Assembly: GCA_030280995.1 (NCBI GenBank)
Contig: JASXTE010000011.1
Span: 7,819,501-7,883,500, forward strand
Length of the DNA: 64,000 nucleotides
Source of the DNA: Hemileia vastatrix
Lineage: Eukaryota; Basidiomycota; Pucciniomycetes; Pucciniales; Zaghouaniaceae
Direction: 5' to 3'
Part shown: one piece after another, positions 55,401-64,000 of the stretch
How the letters are laid out: every line of letters starts with the position of its first letter
How positions within the stretch are numbered: the first letter of the stretch is position 1
The notes under the pieces: model-generated
What the model was told of the DNA's origin: nothing
What the model saw: the letters and a program-made list of their open reading frames with translations, nothing else
Database searches by the model: none
Position numbers and translations under genes: made by a program

Positions 55401-56734
55401 AATACTAAAACAATAATTGATAATAATAAACATATTAGTATGTAGTTATAATAAAGTGAGTAAGTAAGGAATGATTTGAAAGTTACAAAAAGTGAGGGCC
55501 TTTTATAGGCGAAAATGAGAAAAATAAAGACATGGAATTTACACCATCTATTACAAGGATGTGAGAAAGAAACTTCCTAATTAGGAGTATATATATGACA
55601 TAAAATAAAAGATAACTTAATTAGAACGTCAACAAGGCATCATTTTTATTGGTAATAAAGTACGAGTTCCCTTGGACTGTCACAATTAATACAACACATT
55701 TGAGTTAATTATATTGATTTCACAGAAATCTAAATCTCTCAATTAAGTAATATAATATTTTTAAGGTTTTTTTATTATATTTTTATTATTAATCTTTATT
55801 CCCAATCAACTGCATTATTGAGCACGGTGTTAGGGAGTAAAAATGTATGGTACATTTACTTAAATTAATTATTTACACTACTTAATATACTTAGCTAGTT
55901 AGTTGTAAGTAATACATAAGTAAAATATTAAATAATTAATTATTAGTAAGAATTTTTAAAAAAGGTGTGGCTTCATCTCAGTAAAATAATTAATTATTTT
56001 ACTGGGTAAGTCTAGTAGCCTGGCTGACATTGACTGTTGATGGTGGGTCAGAGTTTAAAGCTGAATTCAAAGAAGCTTTGGAAAATATTGGTTCTAAAGT
56101 CAGGGTGGCTACACCTTATTATCCTGAAGCTGAAGAAATGGTTGAAAGAGGCCATCAAGTTATCAAGAATGCTTTGGTCAAGATGTGTGGAGATAGTTCT
56201 GAAAAATGGAGGCATTATTTACCCTTGGTGTTATTTGCTGATAGGGTCACTGTGAAAAGGACAACTGGCTATTCTACTTATGAATTAATATTAGGTCAGA
56301 AAGCAGTGTTACCAGTGGATTTGGAAGCTGTCTCTTATCTTGGAATTGGCTGGGATGATGTGTGCTCAACAGAAGATTTGCTCTGTTCCAGTATTCAACA
56401 GTTGGAATGTAAAGAGGAATGTCAAGAGAAGGAATACTCTAGAATGATGAAGATAAGAAAACAATCAGTCAGATACAGGGACAGGAAGTTATTTCATAGA
56501 CTCAGAAATCCCTTGAAACCAGGTTGTTTGGTTCTGGTGTATAATAGAATTTTGGAGAGTCAGTGGGGAAATATGTTTGCTGACAGATGGAATGGACCTT
56601 ACAGAGTCATATCTCAGGTGTCTGGAGGTTCTTATGTGTTCGAGGAGTTGGATGCTGCAGTCTTAAAGAAGAGAGTGGCAGTGGATCAGGTGAAGAGATT
56701 TTACCCTAGAGGCACAAGAAGTGAAGAAGATTGA
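52204..56734 (+). pseudogene. Gyp3 pol, interrupted
   Basis: RT, RNase H and integrase as in Gyp2: LRVVHDLRALNR, LPQGATNS, FIDDCGIKGP (about 53302), VDSSYIAAG, LELCGV, LQVDAKS; then a linker with four tandem LPHE(A/V)KL or LQEDKL segments (54255-54380); integrase HEDLSHRG, CEEC, LDAVHIKEG, then VDGGSEF and EEMVERGH after the insertion. Breaks are TAA (about 52490), TGA for Trp (about 53390), a shift near 53800, TGA (about 54275) and TAG (about 54698). A ~0.8 kb insertion (55220-56028) splits the integrase core before its second Asp. The C-terminal frame is open to 56734. Confidence 0.9.
55220..56028. mobile_element. small noncoding DNA element inside Gyp3 integrase
   Basis: Comparison with Gyp2 shows an insertion flanked by TGACTG on both sides (GGTGACTG left, ATTGACTG right), suggesting a 6-8 bp target duplication. 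There is no ORF. The right end contains a perfect palindrome GTAAAATAATTAATTATTTTAC (55981-56002 region) and CCTGGCTGACA; the left begins TCAAAGGGTC. The ends are only weakly inverted repeats. The right end resembles the fragment at 2581. A hAT-type non-autonomous element is possible but unproven. Confidence 0.6.
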
Positions 56735-57785
56735 CTCTGCAATGAGGATAAACTATGGACCATTCTTTAATTTTTCATTTTTTGTGGGGATGCTGTGCAT
56801 CTGTTTGCTGGAAATTTGTTGTTAGAAGTTACCCATGGCTGGGGCTTCTAGATTTTGCCTTGGAAAGTGTGGGGGTGACTGATGGGCTGGCTGCTCTATC
56901 AACAGTTACCCCAGATTGTCTGTTTCCAACCCCTTCTCTTAATTTGGTTGAAACCTAGTATTGGTTTTTCTTGACAGGTTCTAGTCCTCTATGACTTTAA
57001 ACTGGAAATTTCTTTTGGTGTTCAAGTGCCAGACTCTTCACAATTATTGGTTTTGATTTTGCATTGTATGTTGTGTTTTTGTTAGAAGGTACCCAGGGGG
57101 GGCTTCTAGATTTTATTTTGGCAAGTGTTGGGGTAACTGATGAGCTGGCTGCTCTGTAGAAAAGTTACCCCATAATGTATGTTTCAAGTATTTTGTTTGT
57201 TTTAGTTGAATCGTAGTTTTGGTTTTTGTTATTCAGGTTTTAGTCCACTATGACTTTAAACTGTCTTTGGACTGGCTTCTTTTTTCCTTGGAGTGGTGGA
57301 GGATCACTGGTGGTCTCCCATCATTTTTACTTATTGAAGGAGCCCACCCAGTGATCATTTCTTTGAATTGGACTTTTTCTTTTTCTTTTTTTCTGAATTT
57401 CGTGTTTATGGTTGTGTTAGATAGTAGTTTTTAGATTATTTTCTTTTTTCTCTTTTTTTCTTTTAATTTTTTATGGGGGATATTAGGATGTAAAGAGGGA
57501 AAAATCACAAAGCTATGGTGTTACCACATCAGGGCCACCTGGATGTGGGCAAGCATTGGCAGGGAAAGGCTCATTGATTGGCCGGGCAATGCTATTATCT
57601 TTGTTCTTTTTTATTTATTTCATTTATTTCTGTGTTTTACTTTTTTATTATTTTCTTTAATTTCTAATACTTTTTATCATAAATCACTTAAAATATTTGA
57701 TTGAGTATCCACATCAAGGTGCACTTGGATGTGGGTAAGGTATCAGGGGATCAGCTCATCAATTGGCTGGGGGATACCATTGGTA
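56735..57785 (+). other. Gyp3 structured 3' block
   Basis: Same order as Gyp2: M1 at 56738 (CTCTGCAATGAGGATAAACT); M4 at 56869-56912; M1 at 56983; M4 at 57131-57170 (GGGGTAACT/AAGTTACCCC around GAGC/GCTC); M1 at 57242; M2 at 57302-57357 (GATCACTGGTGG/CCACCCAGTGATC); M3 at 57521-57598 (CCACATC/GATGTGG, then AGCATTG/CAATGCT) and 57705-57782 (GGTATC/GATACC around GCTCATCAATTGGC). Confidence 0.8.
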
Positions 57786-57873
57786 ATAATTATTAAGTTC
57801 ATATTATTTTATTTATTTAATTTTAATTTCATTTTCAAATTCTTTTTTTAGTATGTTTGTAGTTTAGTTGTTA

Positions 57874-58680
57874 AAAATTAAAATTAAAATTAAAATTAAA
57901 ATTAAAATTAAAATTAAAATTAAAATTAAAATTAAAATTAAAATTAAAATTAAAATTAAAATTAAAATTAAAATTAAAATTAAAATTAAAATTAAAATTA
58001 AAATTAAAATTAAAATTAAAATTAAAATTAAAATTAAAATTAAAATTAAAATTAAAATTAAAATTAAAATTAAAATTAAAATTAAAATTAAAATTAAAAT
58101 TAAAATTAAAATTAAAATTAAAATTAAAATTAAAATTAAAATTAAAATTAAAATTAAAATTAAAATTAAAATTAAAATTAAAATTAAAATTAAAATTAAA
58201 ATTAAAATTAAAATTAAAATTAAAATTAAAATTAAAATTAAATCTAAAGTTAAAATTAAAATTAAAATTAAAATTAAAATTAAAATTAAAATTAAAATTA
58301 AAATTAAAATTAAAATTAAAATTAAAATTAAAATTAAAATTAAAATTAAAATTAAAATTAAAATTAAAATTAAAATTAAAATTAAAATTAAAATTAAAAT
58401 TAAAATTAAAATTAAAATTAAAATTAAAATTAAAATTAAAATTAAAATTAAAATTAAAATTAAAATTAAAATTAAAATTAAAATTAAAATTAAAATTAAA
58501 ATTAAAATTAAAATTAAAATTAAAATTAAAATTAAAATTAAAATTAAAATTAAAATTAAAATTAAAATTAAAATTAAAATTAAAATTAAAATAAAAATTA
58601 AAATTAAAATTAAAATTAAAATTAAAATTAAAATTAAAATTAAAATTAAAATTAAAATTAAAATTTAAATTTAAATTTAA
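57874..58680. repeat. (TTAAAA)n hexamer microsatellite in Gyp3
   Basis: About 800 bp of near-perfect hexamers with one interruption at about 58241 and one at 58593. It lies between the structured block and antisense gene 1, the same place as in Gyp0. The Lys-Ile reading frame through it is an artefact. Confidence 0.95.
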
Positions 58681-58797
58681 AATTAAATAAAATAAATAAA
58701 TAAAATAAAAATAAAATAAAATAAAACAAATTTTTTATATATCTGTTAGCTGTTATTATTTTTTCTAATTAGTAAATTTCTTTTTTAATTCTTTTAT

Positions 58798-60380
58798 TTA
58801 ATGAAGGGATGAAGAAGCCTCTGGCAGTTGGTCTGGATGGTGTTGGCATTTTTGTTTCTTGTTTGGATTAGAGGAAGAACTGTGTTTTTTGTAGTGCAGG
58901 TGGCTGGAGAAAGTATAGGGGTTATAGTGGTCAGGAACTAGGTCAGAAGGCAGACTGTGGGGAGAAGAAGAAGAAACAGGAATGGAGTGCTGGAAAGTGT
59001 GCTTGATAATTCGAGACATCTTCCAGTGGTCATCAAGGAGTTGTTTCCTCAGATTCTTCTCATAATCATTCAATGGACCATGGAGAGCAAAGGCTTTAAG
59101 CATGTTGGATCACATCATGCTAAGGTGTTGTTTAATATCAGCGTAATCCAACTTAAAAGTAGTTTATAGGGGTTGACCTGTTCCAAATGCAGTTGCAGAA
59201 GGCTGGGTTCCAACTTAAAACAGAAGAATTAATTCAATAATTATTCTCTGTTGAAGAAATTGAATTTTGTTATTTTGTTTTGGTACTTACAGATTGGGAG
59301 ATCCTCAAATTTGTATGCAGCCAGAATCTGGACAGCTGAAGAATGTTGAATAGGTGCTGTAGAAGGGTGCACCAGATGCAGGTATGGATTTTTGAGGTCA
59401 TTCTCTGGATGGTGTTGAGAAGATGAAGGAGAAGAAGTAGGTTCCTGTGACTTGGTTTCAGCAGCAGGGCTGTTGTTTTTTTTATTGTTTATATTGTTTC
59501 TTGGTGCAGGTTTGGTAGATGCTGGTGGACGAGTTCCAGGTTGATTGAGGGAAGGACCAGTAGATGGTGATCTGGTGGCTGATTGGGATCTGCTGGATGA
59601 AGATTCAGAAGAAAAAGAAGTATCAGAGGAATAATTGGTGGCCAGAGGAGAGGTGAAGTTGTTTTCTCCTGAAGTAACAAGAGTTTTGCATTTAGAAAAC
59701 GTGTTGGCTGTTCTGGTGTTTGAAGTGTGTCCTTTGGGAAGCTTTATGGAGATTTTGGAGTTTCTGGTGGTTATAGAAGAGGAAATCGTGGTGGTACATA
59801 TTTCTCTGCGAGCATTAGGAGGTTGGGGTGTTGAGTTATTGGGGTTGGATGGAAGATTTTGGTTGTTTTCTGGCTGAATTTGAATGTTCTGAGCCTGATT
59901 TTCATTTTCTGATGAGGAAGGTGGGCTGCTGGAAAATGGAAGAGCTGCCTGGATGCGGTCCAGAAGCCTAGGAGATGATTTTGGCGCCATTTTTTCTGAA
60001 GTTTCTGAGAGGAAATCAGATTCTTGGGAAGATAAAGCTGGTCTTTTAGGCATGGTCTTGGGAGTAGAATGGTGTGATCTTCTGGAAGGAGCAGAAGACA
60101 AAGAGTAAGAAGCAGGTCCAAGCTCTGGTGACCTGGTAGGTAACCTAGATATATATTTGTGTGAAGGTGAAGGCGGATGTATTGGGTAGTTGGAATCTCT
60201 GTCACACCTTTTCTTATTTGAATTGCATGAATCACAGGCCCTGTTATATAATTTGGCCTGGGAAGTAGGAAAAGTGAATGTACAAGTTCTGAAAATTTTT
60301 ATGCACTCCTTACAAGCGTAGTCCTTAGGAGAAGTGAAGAAGGAAAGGTCCAATGGGTCAAAATTTGGTGTTCCAGCCAT
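58798..60380 (-). pseudogene. Gyp3 antisense gene 1 (Zn2Cys6-like with intact six Cys)
   Basis: The best preserved copy. ATG at 60380; the motif ACKECIKIFRTC, 15 residues, then CDSCNSNKKRC gives C-x2-C-x6-C-x15-C-x2-C-x6-C, a full Gal4-type zinc cluster spacing. Exon 1 is open for about 360 residues: a Ser/Pro/Asn-rich, probably disordered linker ending YKFEDLPI. A 77-bp intron (59214-59290, GTAAGT...TTAAG) leads to exon 2 with MLKAFALHGPLNDYEKNLRK, HWKMSRIIKH and a basic tail, stop at 58798. Exon 2 has TAA (about 59166) and TGA where Gyp2 has Cys (about 59108). A DNA-binding protein in the nucleus is the natural guess from the motif; its target is unknown. Confidence 0.78.
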
Positions 60381-60524
60381 AACCTGTGAAGGAGCAATAT
60401 TGGAAAGAAAAGAGATGAATAAAAAGATTTATCAGTGATGTGTAGATGGTGAAGAAAGAGTGGAAGTTCAGCAGGTTGGCTGCAGAGCATTGTGTATGGA
60501 GGTGGCACCACCTTTGCTACAAAA

Positions 60525-60985
60525 TAGTCTGTCAAGACTTTAAACTGAAAACTACTGGGTAGTCCGTCAAGACTTTAAACCGAAAACTACTGGGTAGTCC
60601 GTCAAGACTTTAAACTGAACACTGGTAAGTCCATCAAGACATTAAACTGAGGAATGGTAAAGTCCCCCAATACTATAAACTGAGTAGGGTTTAATGTTTG
60701 AGTCCTTCAAGACTATAAACTGATATGGGAGTTGGTGTGATTCTGGCAGAGGGCATCCAAGGGGGAGTCTCTGAATTTTGTTAAGGCAAGTGTGGGCGTA
60801 ACTGATGAGCTGGCTGCTCTTTAGAAAAGTTACCCCAGAATGTTAGTTTGTTTCTTTGGGTCTTAAATGTTTTGATCTCTGGTTTTGTCTTTTTGATTTA
60901 GGTTTTGAGTCCCCCAAGACTATAAAATGAGGGCTGTTAGTTCCCCAAGACTTAAAACTGAGGGTTAGTCCCCCAAGACTGTAAA
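60525..60985 (+). repeat. Gyp3 M1 hairpin array and M4
   Basis: About eight copies of AGTCCGTCAAGACTTTAAACTGA type (60527, 60572, 60595, 60630, 60661, 60702, 60907, 60936, 60967), mostly AGTC/GACT stems; M4 at 60794-60836 (GTAACT/AGTTAC within the G/C clamp). Confidence 0.85.
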
Positions 60986-61067
60986 CTGAGAAATTTTTAT
61001 GATGATTTGCAGAATTCAGGAAGTCTGAAGAGGTCAAGAATTTTTTATTTTGAAGTCAAGAGATTAA

Positions 61068-61733
61068 TCAAGAGTCAGGAAGCAGAAGAGAATCAAGAGA
61101 TGTGACAAAATGTCCAGCATTGGCTTTGAATTGGTGTATGAGGTTCTTCCTTCTCTCAAGATCCTGTGGGTCCCTAGAAGGAGTTGATTGGAAGTAGTTT
61201 AGTAAGAGATGCTTCTGTTGAGAAGAATTTTGTTGAAATTTGTCCTTAATGGTGGTCAATGGGTTAGGTGGGGGTGTTTCAATGGTTCTCACATTGTTAT
61301 CATTGCTGTCAGGAGGAAAAGGAGCTGGAAAATTGTCAGATTGGAATTCAGTATGAAGAAGTTTTGTGCTTACCATCAGAAGGACCAGGGATGATAGAGC
61401 TAGTGGTAGTAGCGGGGTTGGCACTCTTATTTGAAGGGTGTAATTTTTGGACCAGTCTGGGAATCAGGATAGATGGCCTAAATCTTTTGGTGCTGGTGGA
61501 AGGTGGATCAGGTTGTGGAGAAGGAGAAGATTTTGCAGAGGACAATGGACCAGGTCTGAAGCAAGTCTTTTTTCTAGAGTGGCAGGAATCACAGGAGGTT
61601 TTGTAGGGGTGAGCCGGTGGTGAGATGGAGCAGAGAGATTATTGTCAATACAATATTGGAAGGGGCCCATGTCAGTAGCAGATTTGGAGAGAAAGCTGAA
61701 CTTGGTGGTTGTGGTAAAGGAGAATGTGGAAAT
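61068..61733 (-). pseudogene. Gyp3 antisense gene 2 (degenerate Zn2Cys6-like)
   Basis: Homologue of Gyp2 33332-34002. The start codon of Gyp2 is ATT here (61731-61733); the next ATG is at 61670. The motif is F-x2-C-x6, a one-base deletion, then C-x12-C-x2-C-x6-C (SCDSCHSRKKTCFRP, about 61560-61600). A 49-bp intron (61325-61373, GTAAGC...CCAG) joins exon 2 with LLLNYFQSTPSRDPQDLERRK and FVTSLDSLL, stop at 61068. The gene begins about 20 bp from the 3' LTR, so antisense transcription would have to start in or at the LTR. Confidence 0.68.
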
Positions 61734-61739
61734 TCTCTA

Positions 61740-61751
61740 TTGGAGGGAGGA
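61740..61751 (+). other. Gyp3 polypurine tract
   Basis: TTGGAGGGAGGA directly before the 3' LTR, identical to Gyp2. Confidence 0.78.
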
Positions 61752-62865
61752 TGTGGTCTTCCGAAATTGGCGGAGCCCTTTTTTGGTATATTTGGTGCTG
61801 TTTTGGTATGCCTTAAATGGCATTGTTTAAATAATCAGGTAGTTTTTGGGAATGAGGAAGTAAATATTGGGACTACGGGGATCTGGATAATACCATTAGA
61901 TAGCCCCAGTTTTTCTCTATATTTTATGTCTTTTGGACATTTTTCATAGCTTAAGTATTTGGGGGATAATTTCTCACTTTTCATTTTAAAAGATTGCTGT
62001 TGAATTTTTTTTTTGTGTTTTATGGGCTAACCTTAAGTCTTAGGTTTAAGCTCATAGTACATTTGGAAAGAGCAGAAGTTTCTCTACATTTCATGTCTCA
62101 ATGTTGTTATAGCATAATTATGTGTTTTAAGGATTTTAGTAGTTGTAGGTGAATTTTTTTAGTAGTTTGGGTGTTTTTGGTGGTTTTCTGGCTTCAGGTG
62201 GGCCTCCTGGTGTCAGGCAGACCGCCCACCTCAGTGCTAGACGGCTGGGAAGCGCTTCTAGGGAGGTTTTATGCAATTTGGCGCTCAGGAATTCCAGATT
62301 TCCAGGTTTGCCTGGGCTCTTAATTAGTAGTCTGTGTGTATATAGTGAATAAGACAGTTTGGGGCAACTCTAATTATAATTCAACCATCCAGGGGTGATA
62401 TCCTTGTTCCTCACTCAGTTTTCACTGTTTTTTGGCCACAATTTGCCTGTGTTTGTTGCAAGTGAGTTCTTCATTTAAATTAACTTAGGAACTGTTTTCT
62501 CTGGTATAGTCTTGCAAGCTATATCAAGTATTATTGCTGTCTCTGGTGTGGATTTGAAACCTACATCAAGTATTATTGCTGTCTCTGGTGTGGATTTGAA
62601 ACCTATATCATGTATTATTTCTTTCTCTGGTGTGGAAATTATTCTACATTTAAGTTCTTTGGTTTGGTAGTCTGTCTGTATAATACTCTCTTGACTGATC
62701 AAGCAGTCAAGTGTATTTGAGAAAGGGGCTTTTGGTAAACAGTAACCAATTTATTGTAGCAGGTAAATCTCACTTGGTTTTCTAAAGGGACAGGGGTTTT
62801 TTTTTCTGGTTTTACTCCAATTCCCTTGGTCAAGGCCTATAGCTAGTACTATAGGATTGTCTACA
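61752..62865 (+). repeat. Gyp3 3' LTR
   Basis: About 1.11 kb, TGTGGTCTTCC to GTCTACA. It has three ~47-bp units ending GTCTCTGGTGTGGA (62520-62640) against two in the 5' LTR, and a shorter GC-rich stretch at 62190-62240. The two LTRs differ at many sites, so Gyp3 is older than Gyp4. Confidence 0.88.
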
Positions 62866-62936
62866 CCATTATAATTATTTCTTCCTATTTCCTGCTACTT
62901 CTCTATATATTAATCTATTTTTTCTCCTTCTTCTAG

Positions 62937-63087
62937 AAGACCCGCTGACAATTGGAGGCCTTTCCGGACAATACAATATTTTTTGACCAACATCTTAATG
63001 CATGGACCACCTAAAGCGGAAAAAGACAATTTCTCCGCAACCATGTTTCTAGCTTGGGTTCAAACTTTTTGGTTCATAATAAATTAA
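62937..63087 (+). pseudogene. Gyp5 antisense-type gene 1, exon 2, separated by Gyp3
   Basis: After a T/C-rich tract and the acceptor TTCTTCTAG, an open exon reads RPADNWRPF, FLTNILMHGPPKAEKDNF and FLAWVQTFW to TAA at 63087. MHGPPKAEKDNF..TMFLAW aligns with LHGPLNDYEKNL..QLLDDHW of Gyp3 antisense gene 1 exon 2. With exon 1 at 47672-48080 this is one gene split by the Gyp3 insertion in its linker or intron. Confidence 0.6.
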
Positions 63088-63609
63088 ATAATGAATATTT
63101 TAAAGTGATTACTCAATCACTATAGTAAGTTAACCTTTGAACCTCTCAATTATATTCCTAAATTTTTATTGCAATTACAGTGATTTTGGCTTAATTGCTG
63201 AATCACTGAATGTAAGTGATCTTTTTTTTTATTAATTTTTCCTAGTTGACCATAATAGAGTTATACTCTTAGTCCTAGAAGATCATTAAAATTTTTAATA
63301 AATTATTAAATTAATTTTTATTGAATTTTTTTTTTGATTTATTGGTTGACCATAATAGTACTCAGTGCTTAGTTCCAATATTACCAATATATTTTTTGGT
63401 TGACTTATTAAACCTTTTTGGTTGGTCCTATTAAAATTATTGTTATTTCTCAATAAAATAATTTGTAATTACATATTTTTTGTGTTACATTTTTGTTAAT
63501 TAACTGATTTTTAAATAAAAATTTAAAATTTTTTCTTTTGTTAAAAAATCATTTGATTATTTTTTATTTTGAAAATACTAATTTGAATCATTAAAATCAT
63601 TTTGATTTT
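63088..63609. other. AT-rich noncoding sequence
   Basis: A/T-rich, with two GGTTGACCATAATAG(A/T) repeats (63243 and 63343) and related GGTTG(A/G) motifs. No gene is seen. Confidence 0.5.
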
Positions 63610-63624
63610 TTGTTCACAGTTTTT

Positions 63625-64000
63625 ATGTCCAGTAGCTTGGCTAACAGCATGGATTACCTACATGTGGATGAAATTGAAGTGGATTTTGACAGTCAATCTG
63701 TAGGTTCTTCTAAATTAACTTACAAGAATTCTTCAGCTGACAAACTACATTCTTACCCTTCAGGACATAGAAATGTCAGGAGAAGTGGAAAACCCCCCTC
63801 ACCAAAAAACTCTGAAAGAAGCAAAACCTTAGATAAGTAATGAAAATCCTCTAAAGGGTATAAGAATAAAAAATGTTCCTCTGAAACAACAAATAAACAT
63901 CCTTTCCAGTCACATAAAAGAACTGAAGGCAGAAAGTATGAAATACCAGGCAAAAGTAGAAACACTCTGGAAACAGATGCAAGAGCTATTAAATCACAAA
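63625..64000 (+). CDS. unidentified ORF with coiled-coil continuation, runs off the window
   Basis: A T-rich tract ending TTCACAG precedes MSSSLANSMDYLHVDEIEVD at 63625, open to 63840 with a Ser/Lys-rich end. Beyond the stop, another frame (63855-64000) encodes a convincing heptad-type segment (QQINILSSHIKELKAESM, then ETLWKQMQELL), so either a frameshift or a short intron separates them. I do not recognise the family. It could be a host gene or part of another transposable element; the 3' end is outside the window. Confidence 0.4.

Larger units (their letters stand above)
48081..62865 (+). mobile_element. Gyp3: near-complete Ty3/Gypsy element
   Basis: 14.8 kb, plus strand: 5' LTR 48081-49169, primer site, gag-protease, pol (interrupted by a small element), structured 3' block, microsatellite, antisense gene 1, hairpin array, antisense gene 2, polypurine tract, 3' LTR 61752-62865. 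The flanks show no clear target duplication (TGCGG against CCATT), but the two halves of an older gene on either side show where it inserted. Confidence 0.9.

Noticed and set aside
57131..57170. Hammerhead ribozyme suggested by CTGATGAG within M4
   Set aside because: The required GAAA after stem II and the cleavage-site geometry are missing, and other M4 copies read TTGATGGG, so the core is not conserved. M4 is better described as a nested hairpin.
57868..58668. 266-residue Lys-Ile repeat ORF
   Set aside because: It is a translation of the TTAAAA microsatellite and has no codon or motif evidence of a gene.
57519..62865. A single 5.3-kb LTR for Gyp3, starting at TGTTACCACATC
   Set aside because: The 5' copy shows homology only from 48081, and a polypurine tract lies directly before 61752, so the LTR is about 1.1 kb and the rest is internal 3' region.
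48081..62870. Target site duplication for Gyp3
   Set aside because: The flanking pentamers (TGCGG and CCATT) do not match under any nearby choice of LTR edge; left unassigned.

Overview
The window is almost entirely nested transposable elements from an AT-rich basidiomycete genome. It is most likely a rust fungus (Pucciniales) with a large, repeat-swollen genome. Evidence for this is the Ty3/Gypsy reverse transcriptases whose catalytic box reads FIDD followed by GGIKGP (a basidiomycete type), GT-AG introns of about 50-80 bp, Harbinger-type DNA transposons, and a gene resembling the Tet-like 2OG-Fe(II) oxygenases common in rusts. The species is not fixed by the sequence. I see no clear host gene except possibly an ORF at the right edge, and no tRNA, rRNA or CRISPR array.

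Layout. 1-604: nothing recognised. 605-932: one end of a Harbinger-like element. 933-2580: a Gypsy 3' fragment (Gyp0) with a long A/T hexamer microsatellite. 2581-2880: the end of a small AT-rich DNA element. 2881-22017: Harbinger A, carrying a transposase, a Tet-like gene and a SANT-like partner gene; a 12.5 kb Gypsy (GypA, minus strand, 9406-21901) is inserted in it. 22116-24939: Harbinger B, an internally deleted relative of A. 24942-35066: Gyp2 (plus strand, 5' part missing). 35067-36580: fragment containing an antisense-gene-like exon. 36586-44980: Gyp4, a chromodomain Gypsy with two 805-bp LTRs and a perfect 5-bp target duplication. 44986-48080 and 62866-63087: remains of an older Gypsy-like element (Gyp5), split by Gyp3. 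48081-62865: Gyp3 (plus strand), with a small DNA element inside its integrase. 63088-64000: AT-rich sequence, then an unidentified ORF.

Three things stand out. First, GypA, Gyp2, Gyp3 and Gyp4 each carry, between the pol end and the 3' LTR, one or two genes on the strand opposite to pol. These have a short N-terminal Cys pattern C-x2-C-x6-C-x12/15-C-x2-C-x6-C (the fungal Zn2Cys6 spacing), usually an intron, and a helical C-terminal domain; most copies have lost ligand cysteines or frame. Second, GypA, Gyp2 and Gyp3 share a set of short hairpins. One is present in dozens of copies, and its stem pairs change together between copies (AGTC/GACT, GGTC/GACC, CCTC/GAGG) around a conserved loop and a TAAACTG tail; it occurs both in untranslated arrays and in frame inside pol. 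Third, Harbinger A and B share a three-part plan (transposase, Tet-like gene, convergent SANT-like gene), so the oxygenase looks like a regular passenger and not a chance capture.

Nearly all the genes are broken by stops and frameshifts. Many stops sit where a relative has Trp (TGG to TGA), or are TGA/TAG codons derivable from CGA or CAG, which suggests C-to-T decay on both strands. All assignments are by eye; no alignment or search was run.
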